The notes beneath the pieces were generated by a model, which saw only the letters and a program-made list of their open reading frames with translations, was not told where the DNA came from and made no database searches. Of a DNA stretch of 64,000 bases, positions 28,984 to 38,764 are shown one piece after another; the first letter of the stretch is position 1, and the number at the start of each line of letters is the position of its first letter. The stretch covers positions 2,425,501 to 2,489,500 of the forward strand of contig NZ_CP150166.1 in the NCBI RefSeq assembly GCF_037963765.1, given 5' to 3'. The DNA comes from Sporosarcina sp. FSL W8-0480. Its GTDB lineage: Bacteria > Bacillota > Bacilli > Bacillales_A > Planococcaceae. The position numbers were made by a program, and so were the translations under genes.

Positions 28984-29766
28984 TTGAGCGCGGATGGTGG
29001 TAACTTGAGCGCGGAGTGGGATTCTTGAGCGCGGGGCGGGATTCTTGAGCGTGGAGGACGGTATCTTGAGCGCGAGGCGGGAGTCTTGAGCGCGGATGGT
29101 GGGATCTTGAGCGCGGAGTGGGATTCTTGAGCGCGGATGGTGGTATCTTGAGCGCGGGGCGGGATTCTTGAGCGCGGATGGTGGGATCTTGAGCGCAAAG
29201 CGGGTTTCTTGAGCGCGGAAGGTGGGATCTTGAGCGAAGAGTGTGATTCTTGAGCGTGGAAGGTAGTATGAGCGGGAGTCTTGAGCGCGGAAGGCGGTAT
29301 CTTGGGCGCGGAGTGGGATTCTTGAGCGCGGGGCGGGAGTCTTGAGCGTGGAAGGCGGTATCTTGAGCGCGGAGTGGGCTTCTTGAGCGCGGATGGTGGG
29401 ATCTTGAGCGCGGAGGACGGGATCTTGAGCGCGGGGCGGGATTCTTGAGCGCGGATGGTGGTATCTTGAGCGCAAAGCGGGTTTCTTGAGCGCGGATGGT
29501 GGATTCTTGAGCGCGGAGTGGGATTCTTGAGCGCGGATGGTGGTATCTTGAGCGCAAAATGGGTTTCTTAAGCGCGGATGGTGGGATCTTGAGCGCGGGG
29601 CGGGATTCTTGAGCGCGGATGGTGGGATCTTGAGCGCGGGGCGGGATTCTTGAGCGCGGATAGTGGTATCTTGAGCGCGGGGCGGGATTCTTGAGCGCGG
29701 ATGGTGGTATCTTGGGCGTAAAGCGGGATTCTTGAGCGCAAAGCGGGTTTCTTGAGCGCGGAAGGT
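28984..29766. repeat. Tandem array of about 38 units with core TTGAGCGCGG
   Basis: About 783 bp of head-to-tail units, each 20 or 21 nt long and starting TTGAGCGCGG, with variable second halves: ATGGTGGGATC or ATGGTGGTATC (21-nt units), GGCGGGATTC, AGTGGGATTC or AAGCGGGTTTC-like (20-nt units). Long and short units often alternate, so many dimers of 41 nt recur. One unit near 29260-29280 is scrambled. The stretch is more GC-rich than its surroundings and holds no gene with a ribosome site; its minus strand lacks stops in all three frames simply because the unit has none. Between spoIVFA and minD. Confidence 0.95.
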
Positions 29767-29779
29767 TTATAAAAGAAAA

Positions 29780-29823
29780 AGACTGTAGGCAACACCAATT
29801 ATCAGGGTGTTTGTCTACAGTCT
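29780..29823 (-). terminator. Terminator after minD
   Basis: Arms AGACTGTAG.CAACACC and GGTGTTTG.CTACAGTCT form a long stem; the minus strand continues TTTTTCTTTT. It closes the mre-min operon before the repeat array. Confidence 0.85.
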
Positions 29824-29849
29824 GAACCCCCAACAATTCGTTAGGAGTC

Positions 29850-30656
29850 TTATTTCGCAAATAATGATTTAAGCTTGCCGAAAAATCCAGGTCTTCCTTC
29901 GTCCAAGGACATGAGCGGTACGGATTCGCCTAAAATACGGCGGGCGATGTTTCTGTAGCCGATTGCTGCCGGATTCGAAGGGTCCATTACGACGGGTTCT
30001 CCTCTATTGGAGGAGGAGATAACGTTTTCATCATCAAGGACGATTCCAAGAAGATCGATGGATAAATGCATAGTAATCTCATTGACGTCAAGCGCATCGC
30101 CGCTATTCACAAGCCGGCTCTTAATACGGTTGACGATGAGCTTTGGTGGTTCGATATCTTCCTGTTCAAGAAGCCCAATGATCCGATCAGCGTCCCGTAC
30201 TGCTGAAATTTCCGGCGTTGTTACTACGATTGCTCGATCCGCACCGGCGACCGCATTTTTATATCCTTGTTCAATTCCTGCCGGACAGTCGATCAAAATA
30301 TAATCATAGTCTCTTTTCAATTCGGTAATGAGTTCTTTCATTTCTTCAGGGTTGACAGCATTTTTATCTGTCGTTTGTGCTGCTGGAAGTAAAAATAGAC
30401 CATCTTCAAAACGCTTGTCCTTAACAAGCGCTTGATGAATTTTGCATCGGCCTGAAATTACATCTACGAGGTCATAGATGATTCGGTTTTCAAGTCCAAG
30501 GATGACATCAAGGTTTCGAAGACCGATATCCGTATCGACCAAACAGACTTTTTTACCTTGTAGAGCCAATGCTGTCCCAAGGTTCGCTGATGTCGTCGTT
30601 TTACCAACTCCACCTTTTCCAGACGTTATTACGATTGCCTCTCCCACACTTAGCAC
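29850..30656 (-). CDS. minD: Septum site-determining ATPase MinD
   Basis: Membrane-bound ParA-family ATPase that brings MinC to cell poles. 268 aa. Deviant Walker A SGKGGVGKTTTSANLG near residue 12, DTDIGLRNLD near 42, Walker B DYILIDCPAG near 115, and the C-terminal amphipathic helix GFFGKLKSLFAK that anchors it in the membrane. Overlaps minC by seven bases. Confidence 0.97.
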   Translation of the reverse strand: MLSVGEAIVITSGKGGVGKTTTSANLGTALALQGKKVCLVDTDIGLRNLDVILGLENRIIYDLVDVISGRCKIHQALVKDKRFEDGLFLLPAAQTTDKNAVNPEEMKELITELKRDYDYILIDCPAGIEQGYKNAVAGADRAIVVTTPEISAVRDADRIIGLLEQEDIEPPKLIVNRIKSRLVNSGDALDVNEITMHLSIDLLGIVLDDENVISSSNRGEPVVMDPSNPAAIGYRNIARRILGESVPLMSLDEGRPGFFGKLKSLFAK

Positions 30657-31321
30657 CCTCCTTTAAATGTTGACAGATTGGGCCGGAGAATCCGAAGCTC
30701 CTGTAAACGGTCGATGGCTATGAAACCATTCGGATGTATGTATGCACATTCCATCTCGGGTTGTTCCGACAGTATCGTCAGTTCATCCGTCATCGTTTCC
30801 ATCTTATCCGCTATCATCAAATGCGTGGCTTCCAGCCAAGAGGCTGCAATGACTGCCTCTTCATTACCAGTTGCCCCGGCATGTGCGATCCCTTTCAATC
30901 TTCCTAATATATATATGCTACCCGCTGCCACTACTTTGCCGTTCGGATTGACATCACCGATTACGACAAGATCTCCATCAGCTTTCACGACCTGTCCTGA
31001 ACGGACAATCCCGATATAGGTTTCAGACTGGTTTTCAAGGATTCTTCGATTGCACTCTTCAATAGTGATCACTTCACTTTGAATCTTAGAAACTCGTAAA
31101 TGTGGCGATTCATGGACGACATTCATAATTTCCTTTAGTTCGTCCTCATTGCAGTATCGACTGCCAATATGGACTTTTACTTCTGCCAGTCCTTCAAGAC
31201 TGTTTTCGCTGACTTTATTGCGGAGTTCTGCAATCATGTCCGAATAAGCGCATTTGTCGTCAAGTCGGAGGACAAGTCCGTCTTTTGTCCCTTTTATTGT
31301 TACATAGTGCTGTTTCGTCAT
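30650..31321 (-). CDS. minC: Septum site-determining protein MinC
   Basis: FtsZ-assembly inhibitor. 223 aa: N-terminal FtsZ-binding domain (about 1-100) and C-terminal beta-helix with GDVNPNGKVVAAGSIYILG and RLKGIAHAGATGNEEA, which binds MinD. Located between mreD and minD in one operon. Confidence 0.95.
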   Translation of the reverse strand: MTKQHYVTIKGTKDGLVLRLDDKCAYSDMIAELRNKVSENSLEGLAEVKVHIGSRYCNEDELKEIMNVVHESPHLRVSKIQSEVITIEECNRRILENQSETYIGIVRSGQVVKADGDLVVIGDVNPNGKVVAAGSIYILGRLKGIAHAGATGNEEAVIAASWLEATHLMIADKMETMTDELTILSEQPEMECAYIHPNGFIAIDRLQELRILRPNLSTFKGGC

Positions 31322-31347
31322 TTGCGTCCCTCACAATTTTTCAAGGT

Positions 31348-31866
31348 TTATAATCCGGCCTTTTCCAATCCTCTTTTATCGATAAGTTGCTTAAAGAAAT
31401 AGCCAAACATGCAAATAAAGATGGAATTGGCAATCATTGTTGGCGATAGCCTGCTCATAAGGAAATCTTCAAATCCGATTGCTGTTAGGGCAATTAGACT
31501 CGCGAAAAAGTACGATGCGATTTCAAGGAGCGCAATCATTAATAATGACAAGAGCATCACCGTAATAATATGACGATGCACTTGGCGAATAATCAATGTC
31601 GCAAGATAGCAGATCACCGGATATAAAAAAGTGTATACTCCAATAATATCAATGTGATACATATCATACAAGAGTCCAAGTGCGATTCCATAGATGATTG
31701 CACGTTGCCTACTGTAGTAAACGGCGATGAAAATCAGATAGACAATGACAAATCGAGGCACAAGCGTGTATTGACCGTCCCCGATTGTCACGGGTGAGAA
31801 GAGGCTGAAAACCGGTTCGAGGAAAAATAGTATGACGGCAATAAGAGGGATTATGAACCTGATCAC
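31348..31866 (-). CDS. mreD: Rod shape-determining protein MreD
   Basis: Polytopic membrane protein of the elongasome. 172 aa with five or six membrane segments and no large soluble part; weak sequence motifs but position after mreC (4-base overlap) is decisive. Confidence 0.92.
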   Translation of the reverse strand: MIRFIIPLIAVILFFLEPVFSLFSPVTIGDGQYTLVPRFVIVYLIFIAVYYSRQRAIIYGIALGLLYDMYHIDIIGVYTFLYPVICYLATLIIRQVHRHIITVMLLSLLMIALLEIASYFFASLIALTAIGFEDFLMSRLSPTMIANSIFICMFGYFFKQLIDKRGLEKAGL

Positions 31867-32783
31867 GATCCATTCTCCCCCTCTTCTTCCGTGGTTACAT
31901 CTTCTTCCTCATCCACTTCTCCATCCGTACCAGAGACAATAACGGACGATCTTTTCGCCACCATTACATGGTCCAACATGCCAAAGTCTGCAGCAGGACG
32001 AATGTACGCCAATTTTGTCAGTCCGAAGTCATCCGTAGAAACTTCTGTAACTTCGCCAATTAACAAACCCTTCGGGAAAATCCCTCCAAGACCAGAAGAT
32101 TGTACCAATTGCCCTTCCTTCACATCGAAGTCAGAATCAATCCTCTTCATGATTAATTCTCCACGAGTTCGATCATATCCTTCTATCAAACCGAAAATAG
32201 ATTCGTCTTTACCCGAAATGACTGCTGCAACCCGAAAATTACGGTTTTCTGTCGAAAGCAGCTCAACTGTCGACCTGAATGGTGTGACAAGGACTACTTT
32301 TCCGATTAAACCGCTTGAGGTCATTACAGCCATATTCAACTTAACACCTTGAACTGTCCCTTTATCAATGATTATTTTCTCTTCCCATTGATCGGGATTT
32401 CGAGAAATGACAGTTGCATGGATTGGAGAATAATCACGTAGACTTTCTTCCTTGCCGATGATTTGACGTAACTTCTCATTATCGGCTCTCACATCTGCGA
32501 GTTCAGCCTGAGTGGAAGCGTATTCTTTTAATCTTGCTTTCAAATGCTTATTTTCTTCATATGTATTCAAGATTCCATCGATTTTATCCAACGTGCCGGT
32601 AATAAAATGTGCCGGTTTCGAGAAAAGTGATTGCCCGAAACCGACGACATCTTTTACGATTTGTTCTGGAAGGGTGGCATTCTGCCTATCTTTTAATGTG
32701 AATGAAATCAATGCCACAAGGACGATGACGCCTACTAGCAATAATATCAACCGTTTATTCGAAAAAAATCGCGGCATTGCCAA
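31863..32783 (-). CDS. mreC: Rod shape-determining protein MreC
   Basis: Bitopic scaffold of the lateral-wall synthesis machine. 306 aa: one membrane segment (about 10-28), a coiled coil (about 68-110) and two beta domains holding IDKGTVQGVKLNMAVMTSSG and VQSSGLGGIFPKGLLIGEV. Acidic tail of Glu residues at the C terminus. Confidence 0.95.
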   Translation of the reverse strand: MAMPRFFSNKRLILLLVGVIVLVALISFTLKDRQNATLPEQIVKDVVGFGQSLFSKPAHFITGTLDKIDGILNTYEENKHLKARLKEYASTQAELADVRADNEKLRQIIGKEESLRDYSPIHATVISRNPDQWEEKIIIDKGTVQGVKLNMAVMTSSGLIGKVVLVTPFRSTVELLSTENRNFRVAAVISGKDESIFGLIEGYDRTRGELIMKRIDSDFDVKEGQLVQSSGLGGIFPKGLLIGEVTEVSTDDFGLTKLAYIRPAADFGMLDHVMVAKRSSVIVSGTDGEVDEEEDVTTEEEGENGS

Positions 32784-32795
32784 AATCCTCCCTTA

Positions 32796-33812
32796 TTACC
32801 TAGCTTGCATCTTTTTAATCACTTCAAAATTATCGAGTGCTTTCCCTGTTCCGATTGCTACACAATCCAGAGGGTCTTCAGCTATGAAGACAGGCATATT
32901 CGTTTCATCCGAAATGACCTTGTCCAAGTTATCAAGAAGAGCTCCCCCACCTGTCAATACAATTCCGCGCTCCATAACGTCAGCAGAAAGTTCCGGTGGT
33001 GTTGCTTCCAATGTTTTCTTGACGCCTTCAATAATTTGTGAAATGGATTCACGAAGTGCCTCAACAATTTCATCGGAGGAAACTTCTAATGTTTTTGGTA
33101 ACCCCGTTAATAGGTCACGGCCTCTGATTTCCATTTTCTCTGGCTTATTGGATACTTTCGCTGAGCCAATTTCAATTTTGATAGCTTCTGCAGTACGTTC
33201 ACCGATTGTCAAATTATAGACTTTACGAATATAGCTGATGATTGCGCCGTCCATTGAGTCACCGCCGACGCGAATCGATTCGCTTGTCACAATACCGCCT
33301 AAAGAAATTACAGCAACTTCAGTAGTACCGCCACCTATATCGACGACCATGCTTCCTGTAGGTTCCCAAACAGGTAGATTCGCACCGATTGCTGCAGCAA
33401 ACGGCTCTTCAATTGTAAACGCATCTTTAGCTCCAGCTTGTCTCGCCGCGTCAATAACCGCACGTTGTTCGACTGATGTGATGCCGAAAGGAACGCAGAC
33501 CATGACATTCGGCTTCTTCCAATTACCGCCTGCAGCTTTAGTCGCTTCTTTCATATAGTGCTCAATCATTGCAGTCGTAATTTCAAAATCCGCAATGACA
33601 CCGTCTTTCATTGGGCGTGTAGCCACGATAGACCCAGGTGTACGTCCTATCATATTTTTAGCCGCCGAACCGACCGCAACGATTTCATTCGTAACTGTAT
33701 TTTTCGCAACAACGGATGGCTCACGCAGAACAATCCCTTTTCCTTTTATGAAAACTAATGTATTTGCTGTGCCAAGGTCAATCCCGACATCTCTTGATCC
33801 AAATCCAAACAA
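32796..33812 (-). CDS. mreB: Actin-like cell shape protein MreB
   Basis: Bacterial actin organising lateral wall synthesis. 338 aa. Phosphate 1 motif [15 protein letters not shown] at the N terminus, phosphate 2 [17 protein letters not shown] near 165 and adenosine motif [15 protein letters not shown] near 285. First gene of mreB-mreC-mreD-minC-minD; the 238-bp region upstream holds no gene. Confidence 0.97.
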   Translation of the reverse strand: MFGFGSRDVGIDLGTANTLVFIKGKGIVLREPSVVAKNTVTNEIVAVGSAAKNMIGRTPGSIVATRPMKDGVIADFEITTAMIEHYMKEATKAAGGNWKKPNVMVCVPFGITSVEQRAVIDAARQAGAKDAFTIEEPFAAAIGANLPVWEPTGSMVVDIGGGTTEVAVISLGGIVTSESIRVGGDSMDGAIISYIRKVYNLTIGERTAEAIKIEIGSAKVSNKPEKMEIRGRDLLTGLPKTLEVSSDEIVEALRESISQIIEGVKKTLEATPPELSADVMERGIVLTGGGALLDNLDKVISDETNMPVFIAEDPLDCVAIGTGKALDNFEVIKKMQAR

Positions 33813-34050
33813 ATTTGTTCTTCCTTTCTATTCGACCGTTCCTAAATGGTCTTCTTGAAATCATACACCACATTATAACGGATTGGAGAACAAATTCACA
33901 GCGCCAACAGAAATAAGCAAAATTTTGATACTTACGCCTTGTTTTGTCATGTTTTTGTAATAAAAGCAACTAAGCCATTGGCGACGGTAAGTAGAGCGAT
34001 CAGAACGCGTCTATTCATCTTACACTATTTACTAAACAAGGAGTAATTTA

Positions 34051-34764
34051 CTAACTCATATAGCCTTTTTCCTTTAGGCTAATAAAACGATGATCGCCGA
34101 TGATAAGATGATCGAGCAATTCAATCCCCATAATGGACCCAGCTTCAACCAGTCTTTTTGTTACTTCGATATCCTCAGGTGATGGCGACGGATTCCCGGA
34201 AGGGTGGTTATGAGCAACAATAATCGAGGCTGCTGACCGTTTTACAGCTTCCCGGAAAATTTCACGCGGATGAACGATGGATGAATTTAAGCTACCGATA
34301 AAAATCGTCTGTTTATGCAACACTTCATTTTTAACGTTCATAAAGAGGGCGACAAAGTGCTCTTGCAGCAATGAGGACATATCCGTCATTAAATAAGCGG
34401 CTGCGTCTTCAGGCGACTTTATGACGTAGCGTCCTTCAGAATGCCTTCGATAGATCCTTTTTCCAATTTCCGCTGCGGCAAGTAGTTGGACGGCCTTTGC
34501 CTGTCCAACCCCTTTCACCGCCGTCATTTCTTCAACCGTTGCATTTTTCAAGTCCTGTATCTTATCGAATGAGTTCAAGATTCTATTTGCAAGTAAAAGT
34601 ACAGATTCTTCCTTCGTACCTGTCCTCAATAAAATGGCAACTAACTCTTGGTTCGACAAACTTGCTGCACCTTGGCGGATAAGCCTTTCACGAGGTCTGT
34701 CCGCGATATGTACATCCCGGATCATCATTTTATCTTTCAGGTCTACTGTCAAGGAATCATTCAC
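34051..34764 (-). CDS. radC: RadC/JAB-domain protein
   Basis: 237 aa: an N-terminal helix-hairpin-helix region (VKGVGQAKAVQLLAAAEIG) and a C-terminal JAMM metalloprotease-like domain with the zinc motif AHNHPSGNPSPSPED near residue 185 and its upstream Glu. Old reports of a DNA-repair role are doubtful and the true function is unknown. Its start overlaps the end of maf by eight bases. Confidence 0.95.
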   Translation of the reverse strand: MNDSLTVDLKDKMMIRDVHIADRPRERLIRQGAASLSNQELVAILLRTGTKEESVLLLANRILNSFDKIQDLKNATVEEMTAVKGVGQAKAVQLLAAAEIGKRIYRRHSEGRYVIKSPEDAAAYLMTDMSSLLQEHFVALFMNVKNEVLHKQTIFIGSLNSSIVHPREIFREAVKRSAASIIVAHNHPSGNPSPSPEDIEVTKRLVEAGSIMGIELLDHLIIGDHRFISLKEKGYMS

Positions 34765-35356
34765 CCTCCTTCAATTGGATGATGAGTTCCCTGCGTAGGA
34801 TTTCTACCAATTTTGCAAGTGGAAGGCCTACTACATTCGAATAATCGCCTTCAATTTTATCGACTAATAGGACACCGGCAGTTTGAATGCCATAGCCACC
34901 AGCCTTGTCCATCGGATCGCCGGAATCGACATATGCCTTTATCAGATTGTCATCAAGTTCCTTGAATACCACTTTCGTCTCTTCCGAAAAAACAATATCC
35001 TTTCCATGGGCTTTAATGCTCACACCTGTGAACACTGAATGGGCTTTTCCTGAAAATGTCCTTAAAAACATTTCGGCCTGCTCTTTTGTTTCCGGTTTAG
35101 GGTATACTTCATCTTCAAAAACAACAATTGTATCGGCAGCAATCACCACCGCATCAGGGTTCATCTTCGCTACAGCACCTGCTTTTTTGACCGCAAGCTT
35201 TTGGACATAATCATTAAAGTCCTTATCGATCAATTCGACATTTTCCTCAACATTGCTTGGCAACACGTTAATGGGAAGTCCTAAAACACTTAAGAGTTCC
35301 CGTCTTCTTGGCGAACCGGACGCCAAAATAATTTTGTTATCTGATATGAATTGCAT
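34757..35356 (-). CDS. maf: Maf-family nucleoside triphosphate pyrophosphatase
   Basis: House-cleaning enzyme that hydrolyses dTTP/UTP-type nucleotides; in Bacillus, Maf overproduction blocks septation. 199 aa from ATG 35356 (MQFISDNKIILASGSPRR), chosen because AAGGAGG lies eight bases upstream; a longer frame reaches 35431. Signatures: ASGSPRRRELL, AADTIVVFEDEVYPKP and SGDPMDKAGGYGIQ. Confidence 0.95.
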   Translation of the reverse strand: MQFISDNKIILASGSPRRRELLSVLGLPINVLPSNVEENVELIDKDFNDYVQKLAVKKAGAVAKMNPDAVVIAADTIVVFEDEVYPKPETKEQAEMFLRTFSGKAHSVFTGVSIKAHGKDIVFSEETKVVFKELDDNLIKAYVDSGDPMDKAGGYGIQTAGVLLVDKIEGDYSNVVGLPLAKLVEILRRELIIQLKEGE

Positions 35357-35451
35357 TCCTACTACCTCCTTTTCAACATCATACTGGAGAAGAAGGAATT
35401 TGAAAATTTTCACAAAACGGCTGAAATTCAATTTTGACCTGTTTTTCCACG

Positions 35452-36120
35452 TTAAAAATTTATAACCGCACAGCCCTTGTTATGGGAATAATGGGCTAAT
35501 AGCTTTGCCCGTATCACCCTTAAATCGGATGTAAACGTTGTAACAGCAACGATATTCTTTCTAAACTCAGCAACTTTCGGATCCTCTTTTTCACTTTCTG
35601 AGCTAACAGTCAAAGTTTTAATTTGGGATAATTCGGTTTCAAGCAATGTCTTCCTTAATTTCCCTGCACCGACCGTATTACAGGTGTTCGTGTTCACAAA
35701 GAACGGCTTTCGGAAAGTCCCTTCATACTCACTTACCTGGATTTCATCCTCAATGACGCCGACTTCACTCCACACATAATATTGCCCCTCCACTTCAATG
35801 ACGGTTGCCTTCCCAAGTGACGGATTTTCCGCGATGAGTTGTTTAGCTGACTCATCCGATGAAAAAACACCATGCTGTTTTGCGAATAATTTCAAAGGTG
35901 CATCATTAGTGATGGTTGCCGGTCCGGATGTCGGAGTTGTTTCGTCTGTCTGTTGTGGCTCCTTCGTTACCACCTCATTCTCGACAGCTTTTTCTTTCCC
36001 TTTCCCATTCGTCGCTAAGATTAAAGCACCAACAATCGCAACAGCTGCAATCCCGATTATGACACCGTGAAGCATCGCCATCGCCACTGTCACTTTAGAG
36101 TACCTTTTTTTGAAGTTCAT
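35452..36120 (-). CDS. SpoIIB-position single-pass membrane protein
   Basis: About 222 aa from ATG 36120 (MNFKKRYSKVTVAMAMLHG) after CGGGGTGG; an upstream frame to 36195 is less likely. A short cytoplasmic basic part is followed by one membrane segment (about 12-36), a Thr/Pro/Glu-rich linker and an external domain. Its place between comC and maf is that of spoIIB, which in B. subtilis has the same layout with a SPOR domain; here a SPOR-like fold is possible (LKLFAKQHGVFSSDESAKQL, ATVIEVEGQYYVWSEVG) but not certain. SpoIIB helps septal wall degradation during engulfment. Confidence 0.55.
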   Translation of the reverse strand: MNFKKRYSKVTVAMAMLHGVIIGIAAVAIVGALILATNGKGKEKAVENEVVTKEPQQTDETTPTSGPATITNDAPLKLFAKQHGVFSSDESAKQLIAENPSLGKATVIEVEGQYYVWSEVGVIEDEIQVSEYEGTFRKPFFVNTNTCNTVGAGKLRKTLLETELSQIKTLTVSSESEKEDPKVAEFRKNIVAVTTFTSDLRVIRAKLLAHYSHNKGCAVINF

Positions 36121-36209
36121 GCCAGACCACCCCGTTTTTAGTAACCGTATCAGAATAGACATGAAAAAGAACAAGACGTATGTCGCCTTGTCCAAAAAAA
36201 TTTATCGAC

Positions 36210-36986
36210 TTAAAAGAATAATTGCTGATACCATTCGACAAAACCCGTGCCGAAGAAGTATGAAATGATAGCGGCAATTGCAATGGAAGGTCCGAAGGGT
36301 ACGGGAGTCTTCTTCCCTTTACCGGTCTTCTTCAATACATAAACACCTGCAATCGAGCCGATAATGGATGCAAGAAACAGCGTCAGCAATGTGTTTACAG
36401 TTCCTAAAACAAGACCAATGACGAAAAATAGCTTAATATCCCCGCCACCCATTCCACCTTTCGACACGACCGCGATTATAAATAGCACACTGAAACTGAT
36501 TGCCGCCCCTAAAAAACTGTCCCACCATGGAGAGGTAGGGATAGGCCATCTAAGGATCAGAAACGAAATAGCGAATGGCAGAAGCACTTTGTCGGGGATA
36601 ATCATATAGGAAAAATCGGAAACGGTTATGATCACAAGCAAGGAAACGAATAGAATAGCGATGATTAATTCCTTATTAAAACCAATGTAGAAAAAGGAAT
36701 AGGCAAACAAGAAGCCAGTAACAAGTTCCATGAACGGATAAATTGCACTGATTTTTTGCTCGCACCCTCTGCATTTCCCACCAAGGAAAACATAGGAGAG
36801 AACAGGAATCAGGTCAAACAGACCTAACTTCCTTCCGCAAGTTGTGCAATGTGAAGGTGGATAGGCGACTGATTCCTTTTTCGGCACACGAAGGCCAACA
36901 ACATTGAAAAAAGAGCCAAAAACGGTGCCATATATGAAAAACAAGGCTAACCAGACAATGTCCATTCCATCACTCATTTCCGGCAT
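36210..36986 (-). CDS. comC: Prepilin peptidase ComC
   Basis: Polytopic aspartic peptidase that cleaves and methylates type IV pilin-like competence proteins. 258 aa. N-terminal methylase region with paired zinc cysteines CTTCGRK and CRGCEQK (about 48-75); the aspartate motifs ITVSDFSYMIIPD and GMGGGDIKLF are present. Suggests a competence pseudopilus is encoded elsewhere. Confidence 0.96.
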   Translation of the reverse strand: MPEMSDGMDIVWLALFFIYGTVFGSFFNVVGLRVPKKESVAYPPSHCTTCGRKLGLFDLIPVLSYVFLGGKCRGCEQKISAIYPFMELVTGFLFAYSFFYIGFNKELIIAILFVSLLVIITVSDFSYMIIPDKVLLPFAISFLILRWPIPTSPWWDSFLGAAISFSVLFIIAVVSKGGMGGGDIKLFFVIGLVLGTVNTLLTLFLASIIGSIAGVYVLKKTGKGKKTPVPFGPSIAIAAIISYFFGTGFVEWYQQLFF

Positions 36987-37015
36987 TATATTTTACAGTC
37001 GTATTCTGTTTTCCC

Positions 37016-38746
37016 TTAATTCGTCACTTTTATATCACTATTTTCTTCATATACCCCAACGCGGTTACGTCCGGCCTGCTTCCCTCCAATATAAAGGGCT
37101 CGATCGGCGTTCCTTAGAAGATCCTTCCCATCTTTTGCATCATCCGGAATACTTGAAACCCCGAGGCTAATTGTCATTTGGACAATGATAGGTTCCTTAT
37201 CATCAGATAAGTCCGGGATGATTTCAAACTTGGATTTTTCTACGTCATTTCTGATCAATTCTGCAAGTTTAATAGCATCTTCTTTTGAATAATTCGGGAG
37301 GATAATCGTGAATTCTTCCCCTCCATAACGGGCCAACGTCATCCCTTTATGCTGATATTTCGTTAAAAGATTTGCAAGGGAGACAAGCAAATCATTGCCG
37401 CTTTGATGTCCGTATGTATCGTTAATGGACTTGAACCGGTCAATATCCAGCATAATGGCGGATAGGCTTTTAACTTTTCCTGTATGGAAATGGACAATTT
37501 CCTCATCCAATTTTTGTTCAAGATAATGATAGTTGTGTATCCCTGTCAATGCACAGCGAGTGCTTTTTTCAACAGTTTTTTCATAGTATCTTGCTTTTAC
37601 CATCGCCGTCGCAAAATAACTTGTTAAGAGATCTACCATTTTCGTTTGAACATCGTCAAAAGCGTATTTCTGATTTGAAGTCAAGATGAGAAATCCTTCC
37701 GTTTTACCATCCCTCTTAACAGGTGCCGTCATCACACTTTCGACTAAAGGGTCAAATGTAAAACCTTTCAATGCTGACAGGCTTTTCTTTGTCAGAAAAA
37801 GTCTTGTCGCTTCGACATCAAGGCCGTCACTCCCGTAATTTTTAGCAGGGAATGAAAGATTCATTGCTTCCGCGCGCTGAAATTCACCTTCTACACAGGA
37901 TAGCATGATCAAATTTCCTCCAACACGTAAATCGATAATATACGCACTTTCATAGGGAATCACATTTTTAAGCTTCTCGACAAATGTACGCAAGACATCA
38001 TCCACGCGAAGACTATCCGCAAGATGATGGCCGATTACAGCGGCTGAAGAAAGTAAATCATTCAATATATCAGACTTTAAATATTTACTCGTAACCAATA
38101 AAACCAATAAAAAGGGAACGCCTATAAGCAAGAAAGCCTTTCCGCTAATTAGTTGAAACAGAAGGGTAAAAATAATGGCAAAAGGCAATAACAAAATCGT
38201 AGTGACTAAATCCCATATCACGACTTTTTTCATACCCGAATTTTTTTGCTTCAACATTTTAAAGACGACGATAAGCAATAGACTATTCACCAATGAATAA
38301 ACCGAGGCATATACGAATCCGGCTATAAAGAAAGTAGTTAGAGACATGTTTTCCAAAGAACCACCGAAAGCATAAAATACATAGCTGCTCACAAGTGAAA
38401 CAATAGAGAAAACAATTGAATTGAAAGCAAATCTAAATGTCTTAGGGGTTGAAGATTTTAATGTAAACAATAAGACAAACATTGCAATTTGCATAAATAT
38501 CATTTCCGCAAGGACACCATACTGGAAGAACAATGAGAAAATGATCCATCTTTCAAGAGAGATGGAAACCCTGTCCACCGGAATCGAAATCATCATGATT
38601 ACAATCAAAAAAGATAGAAAAATGAACAGATTCAAATAGTCATAGGTTGCCGATGGGAAGAAATTCAGGGCGGCATAAAAGGCAAAAGGAACAACTAATA
38701 GCCACAAGATATACATATTTCTTTTATTTGCAGCAGTAATATTCAT
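37016..38746 (-). CDS. Membrane GGDEF diguanylate cyclase, first of a tandem pair
   Basis: 576 aa: about eight hydrophobic segments (1-220), a GAF-like domain (about 230-385) and a C-terminal GGDEF domain with ARYGGEEFTIILPN near 475 and DIDRFKSINDTYGH. The catalytic motif is intact, so it should make c-di-GMP from GTP. The RxxD inhibitory site that lies seven residues before the Arg of RYGG in PleD is HKGM here, so product feedback there is unlikely. Follows the next paralogue by 18 bases. Confidence 0.88.
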   Translation of the reverse strand: MNITAANKRNMYILWLLVVPFAFYAALNFFPSATYDYLNLFIFLSFLIVIMMISIPVDRVSISLERWIIFSLFFQYGVLAEMIFMQIAMFVLLFTLKSSTPKTFRFAFNSIVFSIVSLVSSYVFYAFGGSLENMSLTTFFIAGFVYASVYSLVNSLLLIVVFKMLKQKNSGMKKVVIWDLVTTILLLPFAIIFTLLFQLISGKAFLLIGVPFLLVLLVTSKYLKSDILNDLLSSAAVIGHHLADSLRVDDVLRTFVEKLKNVIPYESAYIIDLRVGGNLIMLSCVEGEFQRAEAMNLSFPAKNYGSDGLDVEATRLFLTKKSLSALKGFTFDPLVESVMTAPVKRDGKTEGFLILTSNQKYAFDDVQTKMVDLLTSYFATAMVKARYYEKTVEKSTRCALTGIHNYHYLEQKLDEEIVHFHTGKVKSLSAIMLDIDRFKSINDTYGHQSGNDLLVSLANLLTKYQHKGMTLARYGGEEFTIILPNYSKEDAIKLAELIRNDVEKSKFEIIPDLSDDKEPIIVQMTISLGVSSIPDDAKDGKDLLRNADRALYIGGKQAGRNRVGVYEENSDIKVTN

Positions 38747-38764
38747 TCCCTGTCCCTCCGCCCA

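Noticed and set aside
28984..29766. CRISPR array
   Set aside because: Units are only 20-21 nt and contiguous, with no unique spacers of 30-40 nt and no cas genes nearby.
28892..29860. 322-residue protein rich in PRSR and ALK
   Set aside because: Arises because the repeat unit has no minus-strand stop in any frame; no ribosome site, it overlaps minD's end and crosses the minD terminator.
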